Positions 1-9,768 are shown, counted from the stretch's first letter. The stretch is 64,000 nt of DNA from Oceanobacter sp. 1_MG-2023 (GCF_030689025.1 NZ_JAUYWA010000009.1:1-64000), one strand, 5' to 3'. Numbers and translations: made by a program. Notes: generated by a model not told the origin, from the letters alone.

Positions 1-282
1 TGACCACTTCCCGAATCAAGGTGGCGAATAATACACTGATAAATCAGTAATTCAACCCTTAAATCCGTTTTTTCTGGCTGGCGGTTCAGATCCAAAGGAT
101 AGATTGCCAAACCAGAACTGAAGCTGATTCATCCAATAACGATGAGTCTTGCTCCATTCCCTGCTGCATCAGCAGTAGGGAGGCGCGCAGTATAGGGATA
201 TCCATATTGCCGTCAACTATTCTTTTCACTTTGATGACAATTAGCGGTCATTTTCAATAATTCAGCATTGTAATACCCGTTG
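1..282. other. Window edge, no supported gene
   Basis: No convincing gene was found downstream of msrQ. The longest suggestive reading frame is a 39-codon minus-strand ORF at about 86-205 with no ribosome-binding site, which I do not call. The stretch is rather AT-rich near 190-270. Confidence 0.5.
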
Positions 283-909
283 CTACGCTACCCGAGTCCA
301 GGCCAACGGCTTTTTCCACTGTTTCCGCCATAAACGCTCAGCCAATAACAACGCCACAAAGACACTGTAGAGAACGGGCTCAAGCCAGTTGGATCGGATT
401 TGCAGTAAATAGTGAATCGCGGCAAGTACAGCAATCGCATAAACCAATGTATGCAGCTGCTTCCAGCGCTGACGAAGGCGTCGCTGCCAATAGCTGTGAG
501 ACGTCACGGCCAATGGCAATAGCAGTAACCAGGCCAGCATTCCCAATGTCAGGTAAGGGCGCTTTACCAGCTCGGTCGCTATTTCCTGCCAATGCCATTC
601 CAGCAGGAAGGCAGAGTAAGCCAGCAGATGACAGGTGGCGTAAGTAAATGTGATCAATCCCACCATACGGCGGTGAGTGGCTGGCCACTTTACCCCCATT
701 CTTCGTAAGGGTGAGATGGCAAGACCGATCAATAACAGATTAAAGGTCCAGCTACCGGTAAAAAAGACAATCGCCCGGCCAGGCTCCGGCCCCAATACAT
801 CCCATTCGCCCATCTGCAACCGAACCACCAGCCATAACAAGTAAACCAGTGGTAACAAACCGGCAATCAGAACCAGCCAGCCGCGCCAGACTCGTGTTGA
901 TAACGCCAT
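283..909 (-). CDS. msrQ: MsrQ, heme-binding membrane subunit of the MsrPQ sulfoxide reductase
   Basis: A 208-residue integral membrane protein of the ferric-reductase-like YedZ/MsrQ family, which usually has about 200 residues. It passes electrons from the quinone pool or a flavin reductase through heme to periplasmic MsrP. About six hydrophobic helices can be read, with histidines inside membrane segments (for example in the stretches TYATCHLLAY, VTSHSYWQ and KQLHTLVYAIAVLAAIHYLL) that fit the heme ligands of this family. It lies 27 bases downstream of msrP on the same strand, so the two are almost certainly co-transcribed. Start: ATG with an upstream AGGAGGAG-like purine run at about 912-920 (minus strand). 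Confidence 0.92.
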   Translation of the reverse strand: MALSTRVWRGWLVLIAGLLPLVYLLWLVVRLQMGEWDVLGPEPGRAIVFFTGSWTFNLLLIGLAISPLRRMGVKWPATHRRMVGLITFTYATCHLLAYSAFLLEWHWQEIATELVKRPYLTLGMLAWLLLLPLAVTSHSYWQRRLRQRWKQLHTLVYAIAVLAAIHYLLQIRSNWLEPVLYSVFVALLLAERLWRKQWKKPLAWTRVA

Positions 910-936
910 ACCTCTCCTCCTCTTTTGGACCTGTGT

Positions 937-1959
937 TTAATACAGCTTCTGTAAATCCATTCCCCGGTACAAATGGGCAACTTCATCGGCATAGCCGTTA
1001 AACATCTGTGTTTCGATCCGATTGGCGGATAGCAGACCAGAAGGCAGCCTGCGCTCACGGGCCTGACTCCAGCGAGGGTGATCGACTTCAGGGTTTACGT
1101 TGGCATAAAAGCCGTATTCCTTAGCGGCCAATGAATTCCAGCTTGTGACTGGCTGCGTTTCAGTGAAGCGTATCGAGACGATTGACTTGATGCTTTTAAA
1201 GCCATATTTCCAGGGCACAACCAATCGCAATGGTGCGCCATTCTGGTTTGGCAATACTTCACCATACAATCCAACGGCGAGTATGGTTAATGGGTTCATG
1301 GCTTCATCCATGCGCAGGCCTTCCCGATACGGCCAGTCAATGGTTGAAAAACGGCTGCGCTGCTCAGGGAATTGTTTTGGATCTTCCAAGGTCTTGAATT
1401 CAACAAACCGGGCGCTGGACAGCGGCTTGCAACGCTTGATCAGATCGGCCAAGGAGAAGCCAATCCAGGGAATCACCATTGACCAGGCCTCAACACAGCG
1501 CAGTCGATAGATACGCTCCTCAAGCTCCATATCCTTCATTATTGTTTCCAGCGACAGGACTCCTGGATTTTCGCAGGCACCGCTGATTTCCACAGACCAG
1601 GGATCTGTCGACAGTTTGCTGGCATACCGTGCCGGGTCGGCTTTGTCGTAGCCAAACTCATAGAAGTTATTGTAGTTGGTAATGGCGCTATAAGGGGCGG
1701 GGGCATCTGTCGTACTGAGTGGCGATTCTTTCGCCGCACCAATTTGCTGTTGCAGCCAGCCGGGGCCTGCTGTTTCAGGATTTTTTCGGGTGGTTAATGC
1801 CAGAGCTGGCAAACTCATGGTTGCCGCAGAAATCGCGGCAGAAGCACTCAAGGCAGTACCAATCGACGCTCCCATAAAGGCGCGTCGATTAAGATATGTA
1901 TCTTTGGGGGTGATTTCTGACGGCTTTGGATCGCTACGTCGAGGTTTTAATATCATCAT
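937..1959 (-). CDS. msrP: MsrP, periplasmic molybdopterin methionine-sulfoxide reductase
   Basis: A 340-residue protein of the sulfite oxidase-like YedY/MsrP family, which reduces methionine sulfoxide in oxidised envelope proteins. The N-terminus has a twin-arginine signal ([11 protein letters not shown], residues 24-34) followed by a hydrophobic Ala-rich stretch, as expected for a cofactor-loaded Tat substrate. The molybdenum ligand is probably Cys155 in [11 protein letters not shown]. The C-terminal region carries the family's typical [16 protein letters not shown] segment. It is the first gene of msrPQ and follows pssA on the same strand at 59 bases, an order I recall from Pseudomonas genomes. 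Confidence 0.95.
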   Translation of the reverse strand: MMILKPRRSDPKPSEITPKDTYLNRRAFMGASIGTALSASAAISAATMSLPALALTTRKNPETAGPGWLQQQIGAAKESPLSTTDAPAPYSAITNYNNFYEFGYDKADPARYASKLSTDPWSVEISGACENPGVLSLETIMKDMELEERIYRLRCVEAWSMVIPWIGFSLADLIKRCKPLSSARFVEFKTLEDPKQFPEQRSRFSTIDWPYREGLRMDEAMNPLTILAVGLYGEVLPNQNGAPLRLVVPWKYGFKSIKSIVSIRFTETQPVTSWNSLAAKEYGFYANVNPEVDHPRWSQARERRLPSGLLSANRIETQMFNGYADEVAHLYRGMDLQKLY

Positions 1960-2018
1960 GCTGCGACTCCCTGATAAGAAGATTGATCTCTTTGATATAG
2001 AGTAGTCGCAGAAGGTTG

Positions 2019-2819
2019 CTAGTTCTTACGATTTATTAGTCGATCCCACACTTCAAAGGCAGGTCCCGACAAGGCATAGCCAACAAAGAACAATAACAGC
2101 ACCTTGGCCGGGTCGATGGAAACCACCACAAAGACCAGCACCACCGCCAACAAGGCCACAAACGGCACCTTGCCTTTCAAGTCCAGTCCCTTGAAGCTGT
2201 GATAACGGACATTACTGACCATCAGCAAGCCCGATACAGGTACCAGTACCGCCATTAACCAGGCGACGGACTCGCCACTAACGCCGGCATCCGAAAACAT
2301 CCATACGGTTCCGGCAACCACTGCAGCAGCAGAGGGACTGGCCAACCCCGTAAAAAAGTTTTTGTCGGCAACGCCCAGTTGCGTATTGAAACGGGCCAGC
2401 CGTAACGCCGCCCCGGCGACATAAACAAAAGCAGCCAGCCAGCCTATTTTACCCAGACCCTGTAACGCCCAACTGAACGCAACCAGAGCCGGGGCCATAC
2501 CAAATGACACCATATCGGACAGACTGTCGTACTCTGCGCCAAAATCACTTTGGGTGTTGGTCATGCGTGCAACACGGCCATCCAGCCCATCCAGAATCAT
2601 GGCAATAAAAATCGCTACGGCAGCGGTTTCAAAGTGCCCGTTCATACTCGCGGTGATGGCGTAAAAACCGGAAAACAGGGCAGCTGTAGTAAACAGGTTA
2701 GGTAGCAAATAAATGCCCCGACCACCGGCCCAGCCAGAGTGGCGCTGCGAGTCGTCACTCTTGTTACTGCATTCGTTTAACGGATCTTCTTCATTGGGGT
2801 GTTGCTGAACTGGTTTCAT
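2019..2819 (-). CDS. pssA: PssA, CDP-diacylglycerol-serine O-phosphatidyltransferase
   Basis: An inner-membrane enzyme of the CDP-alcohol phosphatidyltransferase family. It makes phosphatidylserine, the precursor of phosphatidylethanolamine. The family signature DGx2ARx8Gx3Dx3D can be read as [15 protein letters not shown] followed by AEYDSLSD near residues 83-106. Several hydrophobic helices follow. The first 35 or so residues are hydrophilic and look disordered. At 266 residues it matches the short, integral membrane type (subclass II), not the peripheral E. coli-type enzyme. The neighbours msrPQ and ilvC match the arrangement I recall from Pseudomonas. Confidence 0.93.
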   Translation of the reverse strand: MKPVQQHPNEEDPLNECSNKSDDSQRHSGWAGGRGIYLLPNLFTTAALFSGFYAITASMNGHFETAAVAIFIAMILDGLDGRVARMTNTQSDFGAEYDSLSDMVSFGMAPALVAFSWALQGLGKIGWLAAFVYVAGAALRLARFNTQLGVADKNFFTGLASPSAAAVVAGTVWMFSDAGVSGESVAWLMAVLVPVSGLLMVSNVRYHSFKGLDLKGKVPFVALLAVVLVFVVVSIDPAKVLLLFFVGYALSGPAFEVWDRLINRKN

Positions 2820-2932
2820 TCAATGGCCTTATCATGCACTGGCAGTATGATGAAATATTCACTGCCGAAAGGAATCTGCCGTTTGCTGGCACGGGTCTGT
2901 TACGGAAACAGCCTGACAAACACTATTATGCG

Positions 2933-3811
2933 TTATCCATCAAAGGCTGTCTTCCAGAGTGCCTGAATCAGTGGATCATTCAAGCGGTGAACGTGAGAGC
3001 ACAATCCAATCAGGAAGGATTCCAGCTCCGGCTGTACAGCCAGCACCCGAACCCGGGACGACATCGGACTATGGCGCAACACCAATTCCGGCACAACGCC
3101 AACCCCGACTCCCAGAGCCACCATACTGACGATAGCCTCGCTACCCGACACCTGTGCATAGATATGCGGCTGGATTGATCTGGCAGCAAACCACTGATCC
3201 ACCCGGGAACGACCCAAGCCACTGGTCGATAGCACCATCGGAACCTTTTGCCAATCCGGCTCCGGCTTGGCCAACTCAGGAATAATAGCGACATTTCTCG
3301 GTGCTATAAATAGCAGAGGGCTGGACGTCAGTGCCCGAAATGACAACTCACGATCCAGTGTTTCCGGACGCGCAGCGACTACGATATCAGCTTCCCCTGA
3401 GCGCAGCCTGGGAATTGATTCCGCCGCATCACCCGTCAGTATATTCAGATCAATACAAGGGTAGCGCTCCCGAAACCGGGATAACAGATCAGGCAACACC
3501 GTAAAACTGGCCGTCACCGAGCAAAACAGCGTCAGTCGCCCGGACAGCTTGCTGACCCCCACATTGACTTCATGCCTCAGGGTTTGCCAGGAGAACAGGG
3601 TCTGTTCCGCATGTTGGCCAAATCGTTCTCCGGCACGGGTTAACGACAGCTGCATTCGGTCACGATTCAGCAAAGGTACCCCAACTTCCTGTTCCATTCG
3701 TGCCAGCCTGCGACTGAGTGTCGATGGACTCATATGCAGCTGTTCTGCAGCCCGTCCCAAATGCAATACCGACGCCAGACAGATAAAAGACTGCAAGTCT
3801 TTGTAATCCAT
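2933..3811 (-). CDS. ilvY: IlvY, LysR-type activator of ilvC
   Basis: A 292-residue LysR-type regulator. The winged HTH occupies residues 1-62, with the recognition region LGRAAEQLHMSPSTLSRRLARME. The rest is a periplasmic-binding-like effector domain. It is divergent from ilvC, as ilvY is in enterobacteria, where acetolactate or acetohydroxybutyrate serves as co-inducer. The second residues MDYKDLQSF and the spacing to ilvC support the assignment. Its 3' end lies 113 bases from the start of pssA on the same strand. Confidence 0.88.
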   Translation of the reverse strand: MDYKDLQSFICLASVLHLGRAAEQLHMSPSTLSRRLARMEQEVGVPLLNRDRMQLSLTRAGERFGQHAEQTLFSWQTLRHEVNVGVSKLSGRLTLFCSVTASFTVLPDLLSRFRERYPCIDLNILTGDAAESIPRLRSGEADIVVAARPETLDRELSFRALTSSPLLFIAPRNVAIIPELAKPEPDWQKVPMVLSTSGLGRSRVDQWFAARSIQPHIYAQVSGSEAIVSMVALGVGVGVVPELVLRHSPMSSRVRVLAVQPELESFLIGLCSHVHRLNDPLIQALWKTAFDG

Positions 3812-3992
3812 GGAGTTTTACCTATTCATAAAAATCACTGACCAGACTCGGAACAAAAATACCGCAAGCATTCACGACTCTTTGCATAAAACGCAACACA
3901 GCAACGCAAATATAGCATTTTACGCAACGTAAGCATTGGCCTACCATGCCCGCATCGACATTCTGTACACCCCTGCAATGAGGAAGACTGGT
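3812..3992. promoter_or_regulatory. Divergent ilvY-ilvC control region with two dyads
   Basis: Two inverted repeats can be read. TTGCATAAAACGCAA at 3882-3896 has TTGC/GCAA arms, and TTACGCAACGTAA at 3920-3932 has perfect 5-base arms around CAA. Paired dyads upstream of the activated gene are usual for LysR-type regulators, so these are candidate IlvY sites. No ilvC -35/-10 was assigned with confidence. The ribosome-binding site of ilvC is GAGGAAG at about 3980-3986. Confidence 0.6.
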
Positions 3993-5483
3993 ATGGGCAA
4001 CAACTACTTTAACACTCTGAACCTGCGCGAAAAGCTGGACCAACTGGGCCGCTGTCGCTTTATGAACCGTGATGAATTTGAGTCCGAAGCCGATTACCTG
4101 AAAGGCAAAAAAATTGTCATCATCGGTTGTGGTGCCCAGGGCTTGAACCAGGGTCTGAACATGCGCGACTCCGGTCTGGACGTGTCTTACACACTGCGTG
4201 CCGCGGCGATTGCAGAAAAACGTCAGTCGTGGAAAAACGCCACCGACAACGGTTTCACCGTCGGCACTTATGAAGAGCTGATTCCAACGGCTGACCTGGT
4301 CATGAACCTGACTCCAGACAAACAGCATACTGCTGTTGTTTCTGCTGTTATGCCACTGATGAAACAAGGGGCTACCCTGGGCTATTCCCATGGTTTCAAC
4401 ATTGTTGAAGAAGGCATGCAAATTCGTGAAGACCTGACCGTCATCATGGTTGCACCCAAGTGCCCGGGCTCTGAAGTACGTGAAGAATACAAACGTGGCT
4501 TTGGCGTCCCGACGCTGATCGCGGTTCACCCAGAGAACGATCCGAATGGCGACGGCCTTGAAATTGCCAAAGCCTGGGCGGCTGGTACTGGCGGTCACCG
4601 TGCCGGTTGTCTGGAATCCTCCTTTGTTGCCGAAGTAAAATCCGACCTGATGGGTGAGCAAACCATCCTGTGTGGCATGCTGCAAACCGGCGCCATTCTG
4701 GGCTTCGAAAAAATGGTTGAAGACGGCATTGATGAAGGTTACGCCGCCAAGCTGATCCAGTACGGCTGGGAAACCACCACAGAAGCACTGAAATATGGCG
4801 GCATCACCAACATGATGGATCGCCTGAGCAACCCGGCCAAAATCGAAGCCTTCGATATGGCCGAAGACCTGAAAGAACTGATGCGTCCCCTGTTCCGCAA
4901 ACACCAGGACGACATCATTTCTGGCGAGTTCTCCCGCACCATGATGGAAGACTGGGCCAACAACGACAAAAACCTGCTGACCTGGCGTGAAGAAACCGCA
5001 GAAACCGGCTTTGAAAAAGCACCGGCGTCTGACGTTGAAATTGATGAGCAAGAATACTTCGACCACGGCATCATGCTGGTTGCCATGATCAAGGCTGGTG
5101 TTGAGCTGGCTTTCGAAACCATGGTTGAGTCCGGCATCGTTGAAGAGTCTGCTTACTACGAGTCTCTGCACGAAACACCACTGATCGCCAACACCATCGC
5201 CCGTCGCAAACTGTACGAAATGAACGTCGTTATTTCCGACACAGCAGAATACGGTAACTACCTGTTCTCCCACGCAGCAGTACCCCTGCTGCGCGAGAAG
5301 TTCATGCCACATATCAGCACCGATGTGATTGGCAAAGGACTGAAGCTGAAAACCAACTCGGTTGATAACGCTCGCCTGATCGAAGTAAACGACGCCATCC
5401 GTAACCACCCGGTTGAATGGGTTGGCCAGGAACTGCGTGGCTATATGACCGACATGAAACGCATCGTAGAAGCAGCGCGTTAA
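3993..5483 (+). CDS. ilvC: IlvC, ketol-acid reductoisomerase (class II, long form)
   Basis: Converts acetolactate and acetohydroxybutyrate to dihydroxy acids in valine and isoleucine synthesis, using Mg2+ and NADPH. The start [15 protein letters not shown] matches the E. coli start [14 protein letters not shown] and is preceded by GAGGAAG, so I reject an upstream ATG at 3936 in the same frame. The NADPH-binding loop [19 protein letters not shown] is at about residues 37-55. The 496-residue length and the duplicated C-terminal knotted domain ([10 protein letters not shown], then [18 protein letters not shown]) identify the plant/enterobacterial class II enzyme. ilvB and ilvH are not adjacent. 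A strong terminator follows. Confidence 0.97.
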   Translation: MGNNYFNTLNLREKLDQLGRCRFMNRDEFESEADYLKGKKIVIIGCGAQGLNQGLNMRDSGLDVSYTLRAAAIAEKRQSWKNATDNGFTVGTYEELIPTADLVMNLTPDKQHTAVVSAVMPLMKQGATLGYSHGFNIVEEGMQIREDLTVIMVAPKCPGSEVREEYKRGFGVPTLIAVHPENDPNGDGLEIAKAWAAGTGGHRAGCLESSFVAEVKSDLMGEQTILCGMLQTGAILGFEKMVEDGIDEGYAAKLIQYGWETTTEALKYGGITNMMDRLSNPAKIEAFDMAEDLKELMRPLFRKHQDDIISGEFSRTMMEDWANNDKNLLTWREETAETGFEKAPASDVEIDEQEYFDHGIMLVAMIKAGVELAFETMVESGIVEESAYYESLHETPLIANTIARRKLYEMNVVISDTAEYGNYLFSHAAVPLLREKFMPHISTDVIGKGLKLKTNSVDNARLIEVNDAIRNHPVEWVGQELRGYMTDMKRIVEAAR

Positions 5484-5531
5484 TCATGCACGACGGCTGC
5501 GAATCTGTCTGATGCGCAGCCTTCCGTCATA

Positions 5532-5575
5532 AAAAAGCCGCTACCGGAACAAACCGGTAGCGGCTTTTTCTTTTT
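5532..5575 (+). terminator. Intrinsic terminator of ilvC
   Basis: Perfect 11-base GC-rich stem: GCCGCTACCGG (5537-5547), loop AACAAA, CCGGTAGCGGC (5554-5564), followed by TTTTTCTTTTT. An A-run precedes the stem, so it could also stop minus-strand transcription coming from the lipoprotein gene. Confidence 0.93.
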
Positions 5576-5599
5576 ATAGCGGATCAAGCAGAATGGTGC

Positions 5600-6364
5600 T
5601 TACTTAACTACCCGACAGTTGCCCCACTCACAACGTAACAGCAAGAAACTGGCATCTTCACACCGGGCCTGATAGACCTCATCTGGCCAAGCACTGCTGA
5701 GCAAGCTGACTTCCGCTCCAGGACAAGCCAGGTGCTGCGTCAGTTTTTCGACAACATAGTAGGAACGGCCATACACCTTGCCGGTCTGTTTCTCTACTGC
5801 CGCTTCTCTCAGCAATAATGCATCACCTTTCATATCCCGATGATGCTGCATCTCCAACAAGGCCTTGTAAGTTACCTCTCGATCAGCCAGATCCAGATCC
5901 CCCCGATCAAAGGCATCCAGAACCTCAAGGCATCGGCTTTCCTGATTCTCTTTATCCGCCAGAGCCGCTGCCACTTCCTGCTCTGCTGCTTCAACGATTC
6001 CCCAGGTCAGCGCCATCGCCAGTCGAGCACCGGTTGGTTGGCGTATATCGGTTATCGTAACCAGATCATACGCCAAGCCATAATCTGCACTTTTCACCAA
6101 ACTGCCATTACGGTTCCACCAGTTCTGACGCGCCAGCTGTGCTGCCTTGTCTGCCCGATAGCTGACATGCGTACAGCTATCGGCCCATGTCCGCAAACGT
6201 GTATCCAAAGCCAGCGTATCGTAAATCGCTTCACCCTTGGGTGATAATGACGGCCCACCGCTCGTCGTTGCACAGCCAGACAAACCGATAGCCAAAGCCA
6301 CAGCAATAACCGACGTTCGACCCCACAACACACCGGTTCCTGTGATCATATTCTTTATTCGCAT
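5600..6364 (-). CDS. Putative outer-membrane or periplasmic lipoprotein, function unknown
   Basis: A 254-residue protein with a lipoprotein signal: a basic start, a hydrophobic stretch VIAVALAIG, then the lipobox LSGC at about residues 28-31. The mature part is mostly helical-looking, with six further cysteines (for example DSCTHVS and CEWGNCRVV) that could form disulfides in the periplasm. I do not recognise the family. The start is supported by GGAAG 8 bases upstream, which lies inside the preceding glutaredoxin-like gene; the two genes are 3 bases apart and probably translationally coupled. Confidence 0.75.
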   Translation of the reverse strand: MRIKNMITGTGVLWGRTSVIAVALAIGLSGCATTSGGPSLSPKGEAIYDTLALDTRLRTWADSCTHVSYRADKAAQLARQNWWNRNGSLVKSADYGLAYDLVTITDIRQPTGARLAMALTWGIVEAAEQEVAAALADKENQESRCLEVLDAFDRGDLDLADREVTYKALLEMQHHRDMKGDALLLREAAVEKQTGKVYGRSYYVVEKLTQHLACPGAEVSLLSSAWPDEVYQARCEDASFLLLRCEWGNCRVVK

Positions 6365-6367
6365 AAA

Positions 6368-6628
6368 TCAGTCTTCCTTTGCTGGAGATTGATGCACTGC
6401 CAGCCATGACAGCATATTTTCAAAATCAAATGGCCAACCAAGCTCATCAGATGAGCTATCATGCCGAATCACTGGTATGCGAATACCATAACGCTCCACC
6501 AATGTTTCATCATCAGCGATATCGATGTAGTGATACGTTATCGGCAGCACGCTGGCAGCCTGTTGCAACAGCTTGTCTGCGTCTTCGCACAAGTGGCAGC
6601 CATCAGTACCGTATATTGTAAAAGCCAC
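6368..6628 (-). CDS. Glutaredoxin-like small thiol protein (DUF836 type)
   Basis: A small thioredoxin-fold protein. The pattern FTIYGTDGCHLCEDADKLL places a redox CxxC (CHLC) just after the first strand, and RIPVI supplies the cis-proline typical of glutaredoxin folds. Family members start directly with this strand and have about 75-90 residues, so I prefer the GTG at 6628 (86 residues). The longer reading frame from a TTG at 6679 has a poor ribosome-binding site. It precedes the lipoprotein gene in the same transcript. The partner is unknown. Confidence 0.75.
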   Translation of the reverse strand: MAFTIYGTDGCHLCEDADKLLQQAASVLPITYHYIDIADDETLVERYGIRIPVIRHDSSSDELGWPFDFENMLSWLAVHQSPAKED

Positions 6629-6893
6629 GCCTTGATTAATCCTTGATGAAATCTTCACTTTGACAGTCGTTACCAACAACCGGGTTACAGTAGACCAAAA
6701 AGTCTGAATGCTTATAGACCAGACTGACTATTTTCCTGCCTATCGATCACATCCAGAAAATTCTGCTGGTAAATTCATGATTGATAATAAAAACTAACTT
6801 ACTGATAATTAAGTCAATATTTGAAAAACAATCGACTCAATACTCCCAGATGCCCATCGCGGTACTCAAGCAGTAAGGCAGCAGACAAACACT

Positions 6894-7919
6894 ATGACGA
6901 CGGATCAAGGCTATCTCGCAGCATTGACAGTGATGCCATTACTGCAGATTTTGCCACACCAACACAGAGAACACCTGCCACCACCACTCGGCCATAGCAC
7001 TCCAGAATTGCCTGTCATACTGGATGCCTGTACCGCCAAGGAATATATCAACCACCTGCATGCCACACACAACAGCAACGACTTTTGTGTTTTGCCACCG
7101 TTGCGGTTCGACGCCGGAGCCAGCGGCCCGTTACACCATTTGTTTTTATGCAGTAACACATTACGCGAAGCTCTGTATTATCTGGAAAAGTTTGCCTCGT
7201 TGTTATCGGAACACATGGTCGTCAATGTTACCCGAACCCGCCAGGGGCCTCTGCGTATCCGTATCGACCTGAAGGCACCCATAGACACCGGCAGCTGCCG
7301 CTGGCGGATGGAATTACTGATCAGCACACTACTCAGCTGGTTTCGCCATTTATGTGGCTCACGCCTGATCATAGAGCGGATTCTGCTGCCATGGCAGGAG
7401 CCGGATTACGCTCAGCGCTATAGTCAGCAATGGCAAACCGAACTACTCTTTGATGCCTCGCAATGTACCATTGAGCTGCAGCCGGACAGCCTTGATCTGG
7501 GGTTACACCATACCAACCCGAACATCACCCAAATGATGCGTCAGGTAGTTGAAAAACAGTTTCGCAAACTCGTCCGGGCGGGTTCACTCTGCAATCACAT
7601 CCAACGTGCCCTGATCAATGGCCAGCTCAGTTTCTCGGCCACCCAGCAAACCATTGCCGAGCACTTCAATATCAGCACCCGCACTCTGAATCGCCACCTG
7701 CAACAGGAAGCGACTTCATTAAAACAACTGATCACTCAAGTACGGATAAAACAAGCCAAGCATCTGTTAACCAGCAGCAATGACAGTATCGATGCAATTG
7801 CCGTAACCCTGGGACTATCTGGCAGACGGGCGCTCGATCGTATATTTCACAAACATGAAAATATCAGTCCGGCACAGTTTCGTCAGGATGCCAGTGTATC
7901 GATTGCAGAATCCTGTTAA
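6894..7919 (+). CDS. AraC-family transcriptional regulator
   Basis: A 341-residue regulator. The first 230 or so residues are an Arac_binding_2-like sensing domain of the OruR/ArgR-like type. The C-terminal 100 residues hold the double HTH: ATQQTIAEHFNISTRTLNRHLQ is the first helix-turn-helix and IDAIAVTLGLSGRRALDRIFHK the second, ending in the usual SPAQFRQ. It stands alone between divergent and convergent neighbours, so no target can be named from context. The intergenic region 6680-6893 upstream is AT-rich and probably holds its promoter. Confidence 0.85.
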   Translation: MTTDQGYLAALTVMPLLQILPHQHREHLPPPLGHSTPELPVILDACTAKEYINHLHATHNSNDFCVLPPLRFDAGASGPLHHLFLCSNTLREALYYLEKFASLLSEHMVVNVTRTRQGPLRIRIDLKAPIDTGSCRWRMELLISTLLSWFRHLCGSRLIIERILLPWQEPDYAQRYSQQWQTELLFDASQCTIELQPDSLDLGLHHTNPNITQMMRQVVEKQFRKLVRAGSLCNHIQRALINGQLSFSATQQTIAEHFNISTRTLNRHLQQEATSLKQLITQVRIKQAKHLLTSSNDSIDAIAVTLGLSGRRALDRIFHKHENISPAQFRQDASVSIAESC

Positions 7920-7932
7920 ACACCCACAGCGA

Positions 7933-8499
7933 TCAGCGACCAGCCAGGCCCATCAGGCTGGCACGCTGGATCACCGCAACCGTCAGCAAATCAGTGATGC
8001 GCCCGTCCAGCGTCATGGCCAGTGCCTCAGCAAAAGGCAGCCGCTGAATATCCAGTTGCTCGGTATCATCAAAACAAGTCTCACCCTCCGTCAGTCCTTG
8101 CGCCAGAAAAGCAAAGGCTTCTTCATTGGTAATGCAATTACTGACATGAAAATACCCTAGCTGCTGCCACTCGTCAGCGCTCAGGCCAGTTTCTTCCTTC
8201 AACTCACGTCGAGCAGCCAGTTCCGGTGACTCATCCAATGGCCCGCCTCCCATTGGCAATTCCCAACTGTATTGATCCAAAGGAAAGCGGTACTGCCCGA
8301 TCAACCAGGTATCGCCATTCTCGGCGATAGGCAATATGGCAATCGCGCGATTTTTAAACGCCACTGTGCCATAAATACCCGGCTTGCCTGTCGGTGCAAT
8401 CACCTGGTGATCGTCGACCCGCATCCACGGATTTTCATACACCGTCTGAGCGCTGACAATGCGCCAAGGACCCCGTTGCTGTTCGTCATTCTGAGACAT
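7933..8499 (-). CDS. Nudix hydrolase (ADP-ribose pyrophosphatase-like)
   Basis: Hydrolyses a nucleoside diphosphate linked to another group. The complete Nudix box Gx5Ex7REUxEExGU can be read as GGGPLDESPELAARRELKEE followed by TGL. The surrounding fold resembles NudE/ADP-ribose pyrophosphatases. I chose the ATG at 8499 (MSQNDEQQRG, 188 residues) because GGGA lies 8 bases upstream; the same frame extends upstream to 8607 but that part overlaps the rhombosortase gene. The 14-base overlap with rrtA suggests translational coupling. The exact substrate cannot be fixed from sequence. Confidence 0.85.
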   Translation of the reverse strand: MSQNDEQQRGPWRIVSAQTVYENPWMRVDDHQVIAPTGKPGIYGTVAFKNRAIAILPIAENGDTWLIGQYRFPLDQYSWELPMGGGPLDESPELAARRELKEETGLSADEWQQLGYFHVSNCITNEEAFAFLAQGLTEGETCFDDTEQLDIQRLPFAEALAMTLDGRITDLLTVAVIQRASLMGLAGR

Positions 8500-9082
8500 G
8501 GTCATTATCCCGGCAAAAAATTGGGCTAAAGACTGCCATAGCCAACAACCAGACGCCACCGGCGATCCCTCCCAGCAAGTGAGCCTCGGTTGCCACTCGT
8601 CCACCAATCATCTCACCCACCGCTCCACCGCTGTAATAAGGCGACTGTTCCCATACCACCTTGAGTACCACCAGTCCGGCAAACAGCATCGCCATACGGC
8701 GGCTATATCCAAGCGCAACAAATGGAGCCACCATCAACATGCCATGCAACACCCCGGACAAACCCACATAGCGCTGCAGATCCCCGGCAAACAGCATCAA
8801 TCCCAGTCCAACAACACCACTGCACCAGAGCAACAACCCTACGAACACCCTGTTTGGTACCGTTCCAGCGGCGATCACAGCCAGCAACACCAGCCCACCC
8901 ACATTACCCAGCGCATGAGGCCAGGATAAATGCACCCAGTGGCACGTTAACAAGCGCCACCACTGACCTTGGCCAATGTCACTACGGTCAAACGCCAACC
9001 ATTGTGAACTGACAGGTTCCAGCACACTGGCCAGTAACACAGCGATAATCGCCCCAAGACAAAAAGCAGATTGCTTTATCAC
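8486..9082 (-). CDS. rrtA: Rhombosortase, rhomboid-family intramembrane serine protease
   Basis: A compact 198-residue rhomboid with about six membrane helices. The catalytic serine is in GLSGVLHG (Ser109) and the histidine in TEAHLLGG (His168). The WRLLTCHWVHLSWPHALGN segment is the conserved L1 and helix 2 region. The small size and GLSGVLHG motif match rhombosortase, which cleaves proteins with a C-terminal GlyGly-CTERM tail for surface delivery or secretion. No GlyGly-CTERM substrate was seen in this window, so the targets must be elsewhere. Confidence 0.85.
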   Translation of the reverse strand: MIKQSAFCLGAIIAVLLASVLEPVSSQWLAFDRSDIGQGQWWRLLTCHWVHLSWPHALGNVGGLVLLAVIAAGTVPNRVFVGLLLWCSGVVGLGLMLFAGDLQRYVGLSGVLHGMLMVAPFVALGYSRRMAMLFAGLVVLKVVWEQSPYYSGGAVGEMIGGRVATEAHLLGGIAGGVWLLAMAVFSPIFCRDNDHVSE

Positions 9083-9375
9083 TATATTTTCACCGGGATA
9101 ACCGCCATTCAGAGTTCATATCAGAGTCCATATTCATAGTATCGAACCGGACTGACAACAGGCACGGCATCACGGCCTGGCAAGCACCCACACCATAAAT
9201 ATGGCCGATCTATTATCACAACAGAGAACAGGCAAGACGAGCCAACACCACACAGCCAGCCAAATGGCTCACTGGTTTATGGCAAACAGCAGAGGGGCAG
9301 TCTCATATCGCAGACCGCGAGGAACAGGCAGGTCAGAATAACCAGCCAGCAGAGCATACAGAAAAGCAGCGAGAC
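9083..9375. other. Intergenic region with a short tandem repeat
   Basis: No gene is supported. A 12-base direct repeat with one mismatch occurs at 9110-9121 (CAGAGTTCATAT) and 9122-9133 (CAGAGTCCATAT), upstream of rrtA, which is read leftwards, so it may lie in the rrtA promoter. Otherwise nothing notable. Confidence 0.4.
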
Positions 9376-9768
9376 TCAGTAACGTCGATTCAGATACCCA
9401 TGAATCGCATCCGGGCTATACAGCCATTCGCTGTTTTGCTCACCATCGATACGCAAGCAAGGAACCCGAGGTATACCACCGCCATTGACCAGCTCATTAC
9501 GATAAGCATCAACACGCTCAACGTCTTTTTCCACTACCCGCAAACCAAGCCGCAGGCAATGGCGTCGCACCTGGATAGAAGCCGGACAATTACGCGAAAA
9601 GTACAAATGCATTCGACGGGATTCACGATCCAGTACTGTTTGCAGATCAGGGGCATGTACAACCGGTTTGACCGGGACGACTCGGTCGACCAGATCAAAT
9701 GCCATGCCTTTCAGTTGACGAGCTACGTTCATATCATCAAGACTCAACCGCATGAAATCGACGCGCAT
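9376..9768 (-). CDS. Glutaredoxin/GST N-domain-like protein
   Basis: About 130 residues. After a 60-residue leader of unclear role comes a thioredoxin-fold segment: RMHLYFSRNCPASIQVRRHC, a glutaredoxin-like strand and helix with a single-cysteine CPAS motif, then GGGIPRVPCLRID with the cis-proline. Only the first active-site cysteine is kept, as in monothiol glutaredoxins or glutathione-transferase N-domains. Start: ATG at 9768 by position, without a clear ribosome-binding site; an ATG at 9753 is possible. Role unknown. Confidence 0.7.
   Translation of the reverse strand: MRVDFMRLSLDDMNVARQLKGMAFDLVDRVVPVKPVVHAPDLQTVLDRESRRMHLYFSRNCPASIQVRRHCLRLGLRVVEKDVERVDAYRNELVNGGGIPRVPCLRIDGEQNSEWLYSPDAIHGYLNRRY

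Noticed and set aside
86-205. 39-codon minus-strand ORF near the window edge
   Set aside because: Reads plausibly as a peptide but has no ribosome-binding site and no recognisable similarity.
3822-5408. Open frame of 528 codons on the strand opposite ilvC
   Set aside because: It is fully antisense to a certain, highly conserved gene; its composition (rich in Phe, Val, His and Gln) mirrors ilvC codon use; no ribosome-binding site or recognisable domain.
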